Below are positions 1-10,548 of a stretch of DNA of 64,000 nt, in pieces. Below the pieces are notes generated by a model. The model made no database searches. It saw only the letters and a list, made by a program, of their open reading frames with translations, and was not told the DNA's origin. The DNA lies in NCBI GenBank assembly GCA_045837725.1, contig JBEWZL010000011.1, positions 248,001-312,000 of the forward strand. The letters are read 5' to 3'. Both the position numbers and the translations under genes were made by a program. The stretch comes from Vermamoeba vermiformis. Its lineage: Eukaryota; Tubulinea; Echinamoebida. The stretch's first letter is position 1. Each line of letters starts with the position of its first letter.

Positions 1-2728
1 TATGAACGGCAATGTTCCCATTCTCTTCCCACTTCTCCAATTCTAACTTGATGGCACTGTTATGTTTGGCTGTTCTTGTGGACAGTCGGGCAGATGGAAT
101 ATTTGGACTAAGAACCACAACCAGGTCAGAGCTAAATTGTTTGATAAGACCCTTCAGTTCTTTGTGCAAGCCTGAGGGAGAGATCTGCAAAGGTCATGTC
201 AACAAATGCTGTAGGTAAAACTTGAGTGTACCTTTGTTTGGCCTGCAACAACGTTACGGCATTGAACAAGCAAGAACTTTTGGAATACTTTTCCTTTGTA
301 GAGGGGAATGATAACGTTGGTAAAGTTTGATTTTGCTTCATTAATGACAATCAAGTGGTTTTGCTTGATAATGTCCAAGGTTGAGTTAAAGTTGTCAGCG
401 GTAGGTTCTAACTTGCCAATTAATTTGATGACTCCTTTCCAGCAAGCCTAAAATCAGAGTAAGTAGTCTATAAGATAATGAAATGCATACATCTAATCCA
501 GCAGTGCCATCAAGTGGTATAAGCTGGCTAAGTGGTACTGCAGGGGATTCTGAAGCTCCAGCAATTAACTTGTACCTCAGCCACAAAGTAACAGCAGCAG
601 CATCTTCAAGTAAGTCTCCTTTGAATGGCAAATTTGTTGCAGCTCTACTGGAGGTGTGGAATGATTGAACAACAGTTTGAAGTGTTATTGGCACTGGTTC
701 AAAACTGATACCCAGATTTTGAGGGATGCTGAATTGACTGAAGGAATCAAGTGGTTTCTTTAATCTCTCTGGGTAATAGAAAAATGGCATTGTGTAGTTT
801 CGAATCAGTGAGACTGGGACTTCAGTTGTTCTTTGCTCAGTGACTGGAATTGAGTATGGAATCAAGGCTCCAGTAGCTTCCAATGTCTCGGATGTGATAG
901 TTGGTGAGTAGATTTGTGCAATGGATAATTTGGGAAGACACAGTGCTGCTTCAACTTGCAATTTTTCAACATCCTTAATGTCAAACAGTGCTCCAAGACT
1001 AGAGACATTTGGCAATGCTTTCTCAATATCAGCCTTTCTCAAGAACTTCTGTTCGTCTCCTAAACCAACACTAGCATATGCATTTGCTAATCCTGTAGCA
1101 AAATATTCAATGGTTCTTGGCACTCCACAGCAATAAATCCAACGTTTGTAAAGTTGTGCTGAAAGGTCAAAGGACAGTAAATTGTCTGTTGTAGGTTGAT
1201 TTGGTGCATGGGCTAGTTGCTGATTTAACACAAACTGACAGACTTCATTCAAATAGTGGTGACTGAGTAATGGATCCATTGGCATTGAGTAAAGAAGGTT
1301 GTAGGCTGCAGGGTCATTTGCAAGATACAAGCCACCTAATTTGGTGCCTCCCTGCTTGATGGTTAGCATTCACATTACAAGGGAATAAACCTTACCATTG
1401 TCACAAGAAACTTCTTGTTGAGGGTTCTTGCAAAATAGGCAATGTCTCTAAACACCTTATGTGCATTGTTGTTGGTTGTGTATTCATTGGAGTCAGGAAG
1501 AAGGGTCTAGAAAAAAGATCAGGACAATTGTACTAGGAGTTATTGCTTACATGACATTCATCAATGATCAGCAAAGTCAAGTAGTCTTTAGTGTCATAGC
1601 AATCAACATGCACCAAGGGATGATATGGAGGAGAATTTGCATCAACACAACGGTCAAATATTTTGATCAATTCAGGCACAGTTTAAGTCCTTCAAATCTT
1701 TGCAGATTTTGCAGCAGGAAATACTTCAATGCTGAAGACAAACTTCTGTCAGAAAAGAAGTCAATGCAGAGATTTGTACTTACAAGGTTCGCCTGTTGGT
1801 GCTAGCTGAATTGATGCAATGCCATACATCACTCGTTGTTGCATTAGTGTTTGATGGAGTCTCACCAAAAACCGAACTTTAGCTTGAGAAGTCACCTTAG
1901 CTTGTTCCAATTGGCTAATTACTGGTTGTGTTATACGTAGATCGACTGTGAGTTTGTCGTTGAGGAATGAGTGAATGATGGCTGGAGATTGTAAGGCACG
2001 TATTCCCCATTCTGCCAGTAGTCGTGTTTTTCCAAAGCCAGGAGGTGCCGTGCAAATAACTGCAGGTGGTCTTGCATGAGTTTCAATGGTGAAAGCATGC
2101 CTCAGAATCGCTAAGATTGCGTTGTGCCGGCCAAAAAATGGAGGTCGCTTGTCCGTGCCCCAATATCGAAATTCAACGCCTGGTGGGTACGGCATAGCTA
2201 AGCGATTATCTTCGCACCTAATCAAGTCCTTGTATTGTTGCAGCTGACGGATGAATTCGTCTTGTGCTTCTTTGGTCGGATCTGTTTAACGAAAGATTAT
2301 TCATTAAAGTCCGTCCAATCCAAGGTGCTCGTGCATAGTAGTAGGCCCGCGATCTTTCATCTACTTACACTGCTGAATTACTCTATCAAAGAGGTTTAAG
2401 TCGTCGTTGCTCGGGAATTCCTTCCGCGGTGATTTGGTTTGCGGAGGTTTGGTCTGTTTAAGAGCGGCAGGATTCGAAGTCCGAGGCGACCTTGATATGA
2501 CTCGACTCGTCGAAAAAAGTCTTGATGGCGAGTAATGTTAGTGCAGTTTAATTAATTAGTAAAAATAAATTGTAATTTAGGAGTTCGTTTAATGTACCAA
2601 AGTAAAATTAGTTAAATTCAAATATTCTAATATTACCTGACCGCTTTGGTAACCGTTTTGAACCGCAATATTCCTTCATTAATGTTAGCGTTGTCTCGCA
2701 AAAATATCGATCGTTGCTTACCAAGCAT
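1..2728 (-). CDS. Mitochondrially targeted P-loop NTPase with crinkler/RHS-like C-terminus (3' end outside window)
   Basis: The start is the ATG at 2728, the only frame that joins through three spliced exons to the NTPase core. The N-terminus, MLGILRFKTVTKAVRLFSTS, is basic and amphipathic with an R-x-F-S-type cleavage site, so import into mitochondria is likely. A GRHNAIL motif and a Walker A loop (APPGFGKTRL, about residues 110-120) follow. A later exon holds a Walker B-like LLIIDECH near 1560-1600. The long exon 500-1355 carries GGTKLGG and GVPRTIEYF, which resemble crinkler/RHS NTPases. A GTATGC..TTTTAG intron near 440-490 leads to a restriction-nuclease-like tail (VIIPL..KFLLVQCRN). Splicing GTACAC..TTGCAG near 177-231 keeps the frame open to the window edge. 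The NTPase and targeting signal are seen; family and function are inferred. It could instead be a generic STAND-type ATPase. Confidence 0.6.
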
Positions 2729-2974
2729 GTACTTCGGTTACAAGATAGTCAGAATTAAATTCGTTTGTATGTCTTTTTGCTGTTTGGAAACGAAACAAAA
2801 AGAAATTGAGGATCGACGCACCCTGCAAAACATTTGAGTTTTCGCGCGAGATTTCTTGTTTTCCGATGGTCGCTAAAAAGAGAGGATAAGTAGACGTTCT
2901 CGTATTGATAGGTAACGGAGTGCAAGATTAACCTACCAATACTTTCTAGCAAATATTTATTTTGCATGGGTTCA

Positions 2975-5900
2975 TCAATTTTGACGACTTAAAAACGCGA
3001 TCCATTTACAAATAGTCTCATCAGTCACCTCTGGGAAATTATACCCTCGTTGTTGCATCAAATTCACTGAATTCGTGCAATCGTAGTCGCTGTTGCGTGT
3101 GGGGAATACGTTTCGGCCTTTGAAGTATTCTTCCCCGAGCAAGTAGATGGCATTAGATTGCTCTATTATCGCATAATTAGACAGTTTTATGAAATAGCGA
3201 GTAAAAATTTGATTTTCTTGCGTAGATCCGACGGAAAAAAATTTTGTCGTAACTTACCTAATTTGGGCAAGATCTGAGTCTTCCAATCATTAAATGACAA
3301 CTTCTCAATATTTAGCTTGGCTTGCTCATCGAGCATATCAACGAGATGATCGAATTTCACTCGGTTGGGATTATACAAGTTGAAAATCTTGCCTAGATCT
3401 GACCGACCAACAAAAATTAGAAATTTCGTTGAAAAGGGTTACGACTTACTTTGTTCGTATTCCTCACTTAAGTCGCAAATAAATCGTGCAATAAAATCAA
3501 CTGGATTCATTTCCAAGTTTGATTGCGTGTTGTACGGGCTATTTTTGGATTGCATTATGCCCATCAACATTCGCGAATCAAAATCCTCTGTCAAAAGCAT
3601 TAGATCAAGATGATATAGTACTATTGTATAGTAGGTACCTAGGTGTGCATATCCGTTAATTGTGGAGCTCGAAATCATGCCTGGTCTGGCTACAATGGCT
3701 TTCAAACCGGACCGGATCGCGGACATGACAATTCTTTCCGCGACGTATTTAGTGGCGCTAGTAGTATAATTAGTTAATAATAAGACTTAATATTATGATT
3801 TACTTACTTGTATCCACCAACTTCCTCAAAATACTCGTTGTTGAATTTGTCTTCGTAGATCAGCTCGATCTCCTTTCGATAATCATAGGACCAGCATACG
3901 CTTGTAGTAGATACATATATAAGCAGCTTATCCTTCATATTCAATGCGAAATCGACGATCTGCTTCGTTCCAATCACGTTGGCTTTTTTCAGTGAAGCGT
4001 AAGGAAGGACTGAATTGACGTAAGCAGCCGCGTGGTAAATAATATCGATCGATTTGCATAAAGAATCGAATTCTTCTTTTTCTAAGCCGAAGTTTTCTTT
4101 GGATAAGTCACCAATGACCTGTAAATAGAAAATGATGTTCGTTTTAGATCCGGTACAAAATGGTGAAAGGAAGACTTACGGGCTTAACAATATCGTCATA
4201 TTCACTGATCCATTCCAATTCCGCGAATTTAAATCGATTTTTGATCACGGTCAAGCCAGATCTGTCTTCGCGAAGTGCAGAAGGTCGGATCAGGCAATAA
4301 ATACTGTCGATTGTATTTCCATTTCGGGTTAATAGCTCGTATAGCATTTGCGTGCCTAAGAAGCCAGTAACACCAGTTAATAGGACCTTTGACCGATTTG
4401 TATCGATTTTCATTTCGCGTTGCGGATCCACTTTGATTTCGTCTAGAATTTTGAGCTCATTTCTTATATCGAATCCACTGCCAATATTCTTCGACTTCAG
4501 TTGGACTAGATTAGACAGGGCATTCATATTGGTTTCCTAGTAAAAACAAATATTCATTAATTGGGATCCGCTTAACTTTGATCTGGCAGTGTACTTACTT
4601 CGCCGAGCAAGACATTAAGCGGCATATCAATAGCATAGTCTTTCTTCAATAGGTTTCTGATTTTAATAGCGCTCAATGAGTCTACTCCGAGATTGACGAG
4701 ACTCACTATTCAACGAATTAATTAATTTTCGAAAATCGTTAATAAATCATTAAGATAAATGTACTAATATGGCTGAAATATTACTATGATATTTAGTGTA
4801 TTATTAAAGAGTATAAGGATCGTACGGTTGAGCGAATTTGAAGCGGTCTTGTGATTGCCTTACCTTCTTCCAAGTCAGTAACCAGCTTATCGCTGTACCC
4901 GAGACTTTGCAAAATTTCTTTGAATTTGTTCTTGAAGTTGTCGTCGTGCAACGGATTCTTCGGACTTTCACCAAGATCTACATAAGCCTTGGCAATTTCG
5001 ACGTTGAACTCTTTAACGATATGGTGTCTGCAATATTATTTAATAAAATAGCTATTCAAAAAAAGGATAATATTTCCATATTAGGGAATAAAATAATAAT
5101 GTACCTGATCACTTTGCGATCGTTGTCCAAGAAAGCAAGAGGTGTTAGTATTAGGCCAAAGGGCACCTCATGTGACCTCAATCGTTCACTACGGGCAATA
5201 CGAATGATTTCACTATGAATTAAGGCGCGAGTGTCCGGATGCGAAACCAGATCTGACCACTCTGATTCCATGTTTTTACCGAACTGTTTTTCAGCCCATT
5301 GCAATAGCGTCTTTTTCATAGGTAATATAATAGCGAGCTATAATAAGAGATTAGAACTATTCACTGATGTTTTGTAAGACAGGTCTGATCCGGATCTTAC
5401 CAAGTATGACTGCAACATATCGCCATGAATAAATATCTGTTCGATAAATGGGCTTCTCATATAAAGGTTTTCTAAGCGAGCAGGTCTAAGTAGACGAGTT
5501 AATACAAGCTTGTACGAGTAATACTAACGGATCGGACGTACTCTATGTATTCTCCTTGAGCAAGTTTAAAAATAGCTTTCTTTCTATCGATAATTTTAAT
5601 CGATCGTTGCGCTGGATTTAACTCGACTATATCACCAGTGTGGTACCAGCCGTCATCCGTAAATACTTCCTCGCTGTACAATTAACCGTTAATACATAAA
5701 TAATTAGAAGCAATTAGATCCTTACGTTCGTTTTTTGTCGCCAAAATAACCGCCAGACTAGAAGAATAATAGCATTTAATTTCTGAGAATTTTTGAGGTT
5801 AATTATAAAACGTACGATGTCTGGCTTCTTAACGACGAGTTCTCCTCTGGGAAATGGCTTATCGTTCGAGGTATATTCTTCCCAGTCTTCTAGTCGATAT

Positions 5901-7972
5901 TCTGCGGCAAAATTTGAGTCATTCGTACTGGTTACAAAAACGTTATAAACGGATCTTACCTAACGACCGATCCAAAATGCCGTCTGATGCAATGGCACCC
6001 ACTTCTCTAGCTCCGTATGAATTATAAATAGATGCCATATTGCCGTAACATTTACGCAAAAATTTGAGCACTTCGTCGCTCGTTGCGGCACCGCCTGTTA
6101 CGATGATTTTTATGCGATCTCCTAACACTTGCGAGAAATCTTGCAAAGCTTTTTCTTCAGCTCCCAGCGGCTATTATGCGTTGTTAGTAATATGCTATGA
6201 GTGTTATGACTTACTGTTTCACCGTTCTCAATGTACGTCTGAATCGCGTGTTTGTACTCGGAATAAATTTTGTTATAGAACACAGGTGATGCTGAAATAC
6301 TACTAGGGCGTGCTATAAGAATATCTTCAAATACTAGATCGACAGACTAGAGAAAGTCATTAGCAATCGTCAAAGTAAGCAAAATTCAAAAAAAAATTAA
6401 CGAACGGATGTGGCCTTAAAGTTCAAAAGGATGCTTACGCCTGAATAAATAGCTATTCTGAAACCACAAATGAGTGCTTTCAAATCATTTTTTCTGTCGC
6501 TGTTGGCCCAAGAGACCGTCAAACTAACTCCGCCCAAAGTAAATGACTTTGCGATCCAAGTGCGAGCCCAGGCTTCTGTAATTACAACGCCTTTTGGTAC
6601 TCCCGTACTACCACTCGTATCTAAGTATAATAATGATAATTAACGATTGTTACTTATTAAGGAAATTTCGGAACTACTACTTACAAAATAACGTTAAAAC
6701 ATCTTCTGGTTTCGTTACAACGAATAACGACGAGTTATTTTTCTTGCCCTACAATTAATTATTAATTTAAAATCCGATTATTTCCTTATTTGGAAGAGTC
6801 ATCAATGTAACGCACCATTTTTTCGATGTCTTCCCAATCGTAAATCTTGATTCGATCGCCGATGAGGTCTTTATACTTCTCCAATACTATTGTCTTATTA
6901 ATCGAGGCAGGGTTAGGCATGACGACCAAGTGTTTCACTGTTGGTGCTTGTTGCGATGCGCGTAATGCTTTTTCAATTACATCGTCGTCACAGACAAATA
7001 CTTTCATCTTCGTGGAGTTCATAATATTAATCAAGCCCTCTTCGTCTATAAAATATTAATATTAATATCTTATTTATCAAATATAATCCTGTTGAATGGG
7101 ACCAACACGAACATCACTTTTTGAGCGTTAGATCCAGAAACATTATATTACATTTTTATAAATGAAATAATAGAATATACTTATACGTACCTATATTATA
7201 TGGAATAACAGGCCCGACAAACGAGTTGACGTAACAAGAAAAATCAGCGACGTACCACTCGACGCTGTTCTTCGCGCAGATTCCAATAAAGTCACGTGGC
7301 TCGGCTATTTTACGCAATCCAAAACCAAAATTTTTAATTTTTTTGAATACGTCTTTGTAAGTAAGCCAAGTAAATTCGCGGGCCAAAACGCCATCCGTTC
7401 CACGAGCTCTGTAACCAAGACAAGGTCTGTTTGATATTAAAATATAGTTCTATATGATATGTAGTATTCGTATACGCCATGGTTTGAGATAAAGCGGTAT
7501 TTGAAACAGATCTTACCGTGATCCCCAATATTCGAACGCATTTCTTTAAATTAACCGTTAGTTGAATACAGACGTGAAGAAATAAATAATTACCTCACTA
7601 TTTGCATAAATGAAGGAGCATCTTTCTTAATTAATGCCTCTGTTTCGTCTTGATGATATTTTTCAATAACGAGTTTATGCTGATGCTTTTCTTTTTTGAC
7701 GCATTTCGCGCATAAAAAAAAATCTAAGCACTCTATATGGTAAATAAAATAATTAACGCGTGATCTTGAGAAAGGGGAAGTTGACAGTTGGAAAAAGTCT
7801 AGAAAATAAAAATTTAAATTAGATAATTACCAAAGCATTTATGACGCTCATCACCGGCAAATAGACCTCTAGCGCATTTGACGCAATGGTTGTAGACGAC
7901 ATATTTATTCGCTGTGAACAAATTTCGTTAAATCTGAATCCGATCGTTTAACAAGTCACACTTACATGCCAT
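2975..7972 (-). CDS. Carboxylic acid reductase-like enzyme: ZZ finger, adenylation, carrier and thioester-reductase domains
   Basis: The gene is spread over many small exons. The ATG at 7972 splices as [12 protein letters not shown] into a ZZ-type zinc finger (about residues 10-50): CVKC, CFEC, CAKC, then HQHKLV. An AMP-binding domain follows, with [10 protein letters not shown] (near 6600), YHTGDIV and [11 protein letters not shown]. Near 4600-4700 is a phosphopantetheine carrier domain whose attachment serine lies in [10 protein letters not shown]. The C-terminal reductase is a Rossmann SDR with [10 protein letters not shown] (near 4370) and a GGY/TKYVAE active-site region. Such enzymes activate a carboxylic acid with ATP, hold it as a carrier thioester and reduce it with NADPH to an aldehyde. 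The substrate is unknown. The stop follows WIAFLSRQN. The ZZ finger is not part of standard carboxylic acid reductases. The domain chain is seen; chemistry is from the family. Confidence 0.88.
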
Positions 7973-8064
7973 TCGCTTCCTGCGAATAAATTATATAAAA
8001 TATATGTACAACACGTAAGTTAGGTTTTGTTGCCCTCTTCTTTGAAGGGTCAAGCATTTAAAGT

Positions 8065-8271
8065 TCAAACCGAAATTTTACCGTTGGACTTTAGGACTTG
8101 AGGAAACACGTGGACCGTACGGTAGCGACCAATCGGATACAGCTTTTCATATCTCAAATAATAATATCGAAGTCTTTCCAAGCACGGCAAACATGATGTT
8201 TTTGTGGAAAAATAGCGCCCGAAAAAACGGTGCAATGGTTCCCTTTTTGGTGGTTGGAGCTTTGATGCCAT
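8065..8271 (-). CDS. Small basic protein, possibly mitochondrial
   Basis: A single-exon frame of 68 codons starts at an ATG at 8271 and ends in KSNGKISV. It is very basic and aromatic, and the N-terminal half contains FFGRYFSTKTS, which looks like a mitochondrial presequence cleavage region. The rest (YEKLYPIGRY..VHVFPQV) recalls small mitochondrial ribosomal proteins but I cannot name a family. It lies upstream of the reductase start, on the same strand, and is divergent from the secreted gene at 8494. It could be a chance frame. The composition and location argue mildly for a real gene. Confidence 0.35.
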   Translation of the reverse strand: MASKLQPPKREPLHRFFGRYFSTKTSCLPCLERLRYYYLRYEKLYPIGRYRTVHVFPQVLKSNGKISV

Positions 8272-8493
8272 CACCTTAAATATGTTTACTTTATACAAAA
8301 CCAAACGAAAGTTCCATAAGAGGAGATGTGCTTTATTTATAGGTCCTGTTCAAAGAAAATCACGTGCCTCGTTAGTTAACGACAAACAGAAACCGTTTTT
8401 CTAATACCGTTCCTTATATAACAATTTATTGCCTTGCCACCACATATCTAAAATTTTAATACAGATAGAGAAGCTTCGTCGAAAAAAAAACAA

Positions 8494-9275
8494 ATGAAGC
8501 AGATCAGCGTTTGCCTTAGCCTGCTCACCGTTGCTTATTTTGTAGGACCCGCTATTTCATTTCCCAAAGTGCAACAGGAATTCACCGCCGACTGCGATTA
8601 TTCTTTCAACGACGACGGAACCTACTGGAATGCATCTGGCAAAATGTATTCACTGCAAAACCAAAATTTGCTCCGACAAGATTATTCTAACGAACGAGGA
8701 GAAAAAGTTCAATTTTTTCAAATGTCCAGAAGCATGGTACGTATTACATAATAATAATTTGTTTTGATTTTCGAAAATTCGATCCGGTACAAATTAAGCA
8801 ATCCCGAGGTTTTCGTAGTTAGTATATATAATATGTAATAACCTATTATAACAAATGTTCTAGTTGCCACAAACTGATTTTTTACTCGATAGGCAGATTT
8901 TTATTTGGTAACGTACTCAGCTAAACCGACTTGCACCCGTAACACCATGTACTACCCTGGCTTTCCATGGTTATTTGAAGACACTGAAGCAGCGAAATAT
9001 GTCGGTAAGTGATTAATGATTAAAAATAAAGCGTGTTACGGATTGAGTTTAACGGATTTGCTAAACTAGGCAAGGTTAAAAAAGGAAACCAAAATCTCGA
9101 TTTGTGGCAATGGTCTAATGTTGACAATCTAAAGAGCTGGTATATTGATGAAAAGAGCAATCTGGCACGCTATGAGCTTGAAAATGCGTGGGCATTCAGA
9201 AAAATCGGCTTCAAAAATATAATTAATAAGGTTAATAAGACGCAAGATTTTGCGATCCCGAAGATATGTTTTTAA
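8494..9275 (+). CDS. Secreted protein, tandem copy 1 (ependymin/LolA-like pattern)
   Basis: Three exons begin at the ATG at 8494. A signal peptide (MKQISVCLSLLTVAYFVGPA) is followed by a mature domain with spaced cysteines and aromatic strands: ADCDYSF, LLRQDYSNERGEKVQF, DFYLVTYSAKPTCTR, FPWLFED, SWYIDEKSNLARYE and a final FAIPKIC. The second exon starts near 8893 and the third near 9038. The pattern of Asp/Arg-rich strands ending in P-x-x-C resembles ependymin-related or LolA-like lipid-binding folds, but this is inference. The next gene downstream is a clear paralogue with the same exon layout. It is probably secreted or lysosomal. Function is unknown. Confidence 0.72.
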
Positions 9276-9666
9276 TTAAACGGTGCAGAGCATCGAATCC
9301 GAAATAAATGAATAAAAAATTAGATTAAAGTATTATACAACCACCTATTTCATGCCACAATGTCTAAATTTAACGGTTCCTATTAGTAGAAATTATTAGT
9401 TTATTTTTGGGACATAATTGGAATAAGAGTACACGATCGCGTGACAAAAAATACTCTAATGTTACCTGTACGAGTATGCAGGCGAATAAATATTAAGGTA
9501 GTAAATATTTTAGTATTGTTGGTATCTTTCTGTGCGGATCGCGATTACAGGGAAAAAACCGTCGTTTTCGTTTTGTGGTGCTGATTATTATATTTTTGAA
9601 CGAAAGAGTAGTAGCAAAAATTGCACTACCAATAATTGGCAAGTGATTATCATATTTAGCCGAAGA
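9276..9666. other. Intergenic spacer between tandem paralogues
   Basis: This 391-bp spacer is AT-rich. An AATAAA-like signal at about 9302-9315 lies just after the first copy. The remainder presumably contains the promoter of the second copy. I see no open frame with coding character and no RNA gene. Confidence 0.6.
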
Positions 9667-10463
9667 ATGAAAGAGATCTTGGTTATCGTGGTTGTAGTCT
9701 TGCTTACCTGCGGTCAATTATCACTCGCTCAAATAGGAAGGTTCCCAAATGTACCAAGAGATTTTAAAGCCGATTGTTTTTACTACTTCAGCAACAACGC
9801 AAAGAGTTGGGGATCTGATGGCAAAGTGTGGTACATGGAGAGCAAAAATTTATTCCGCCAAGATTACGCTAATAAGCTAGGAGAGCGGGTTGAATTTTTA
9901 CAATTATCTTTTTACCGGGTAAGGCATTATTAGAATTAGTAATTGAATTTTCTTTCAAAAAAAAACTCGTTGGATCTAACCATTTCCGAATCTTTGCTAT
10001 CAATTATAACTCATTTTGAATAAGTTTCTACGACTTTGTACTAATTAGCGACCAGAGAGATTTTTATCTGATCACCAACTCAACAAATCCGACTTGCAGC
10101 CGTAATTTGCTTGATTATCCGGGTTCGCCATACATTTTTGAAGACAGCGATAAAGCGGAATATTTTGGTACGTATAAAAACATATACTTTAAAAAACGAA
10201 GGGCAACGAAACTGATCGGATCTGCTACGTTTGTAGGAAAGACCCAAAGAGGACAGAAGGTTCTAATCTGGTGGAGATATGCTACTGATAATGGCTATAA
10301 AAATTGGTATTTCGACGAAAATAATAATTTGGTGAGCTATGATGTTACGGACAAGTCGTGGGCATTCAAGTCAATGGAATTTAGCAACCTTGTCGCTAAC
10401 CAGCTCAATGTTACGCAAGATTTTATGGTTCCAAAGATATGCTCAAAAAATAGCGAAAAATAG
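9667..10463 (+). CDS. Secreted protein, tandem copy 2
   Basis: This is a paralogue of the gene at 8494 in the same orientation. The ATG at 9667 starts a strong signal peptide (MKEILVIVVVVLLTCGQL). Matching blocks follow: FKADCFYYFS, LFRQDYANKLGERVEF, RDFYLITNSTNPTCSR, SPYIFED, NWYFDENNNLVSYD and FMVPKIC. The first intron (about 9919-10050) sits at the same place as in copy 1. The second intron is less clear: GTACGT at 10168 matches the donor position of copy 1, but skipping it shifts the frame, so this copy may read through. The C-terminus is longer (SKNSEK). It arose by tandem duplication and then diverged. Function is unknown. Confidence 0.72.
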
Positions 10464-10548
10464 CATAATTAAATATATCCTTACCGCGTTGTACTGGATC
10501 CATTTTTTTCGTCGCAGATCTTGTTCGTTGTATTTTGAATTTTTATAA

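Noticed and set aside
2458-2967. A spliced frame starting MQNKYLLESI that stays open over three exons
   Set aside because: It uses the same introns as the NTPase 5' exons but in another phase, stops early and has no domain; the frame from the ATG at 2728 gives a targeting peptide and continues into the NTPase.
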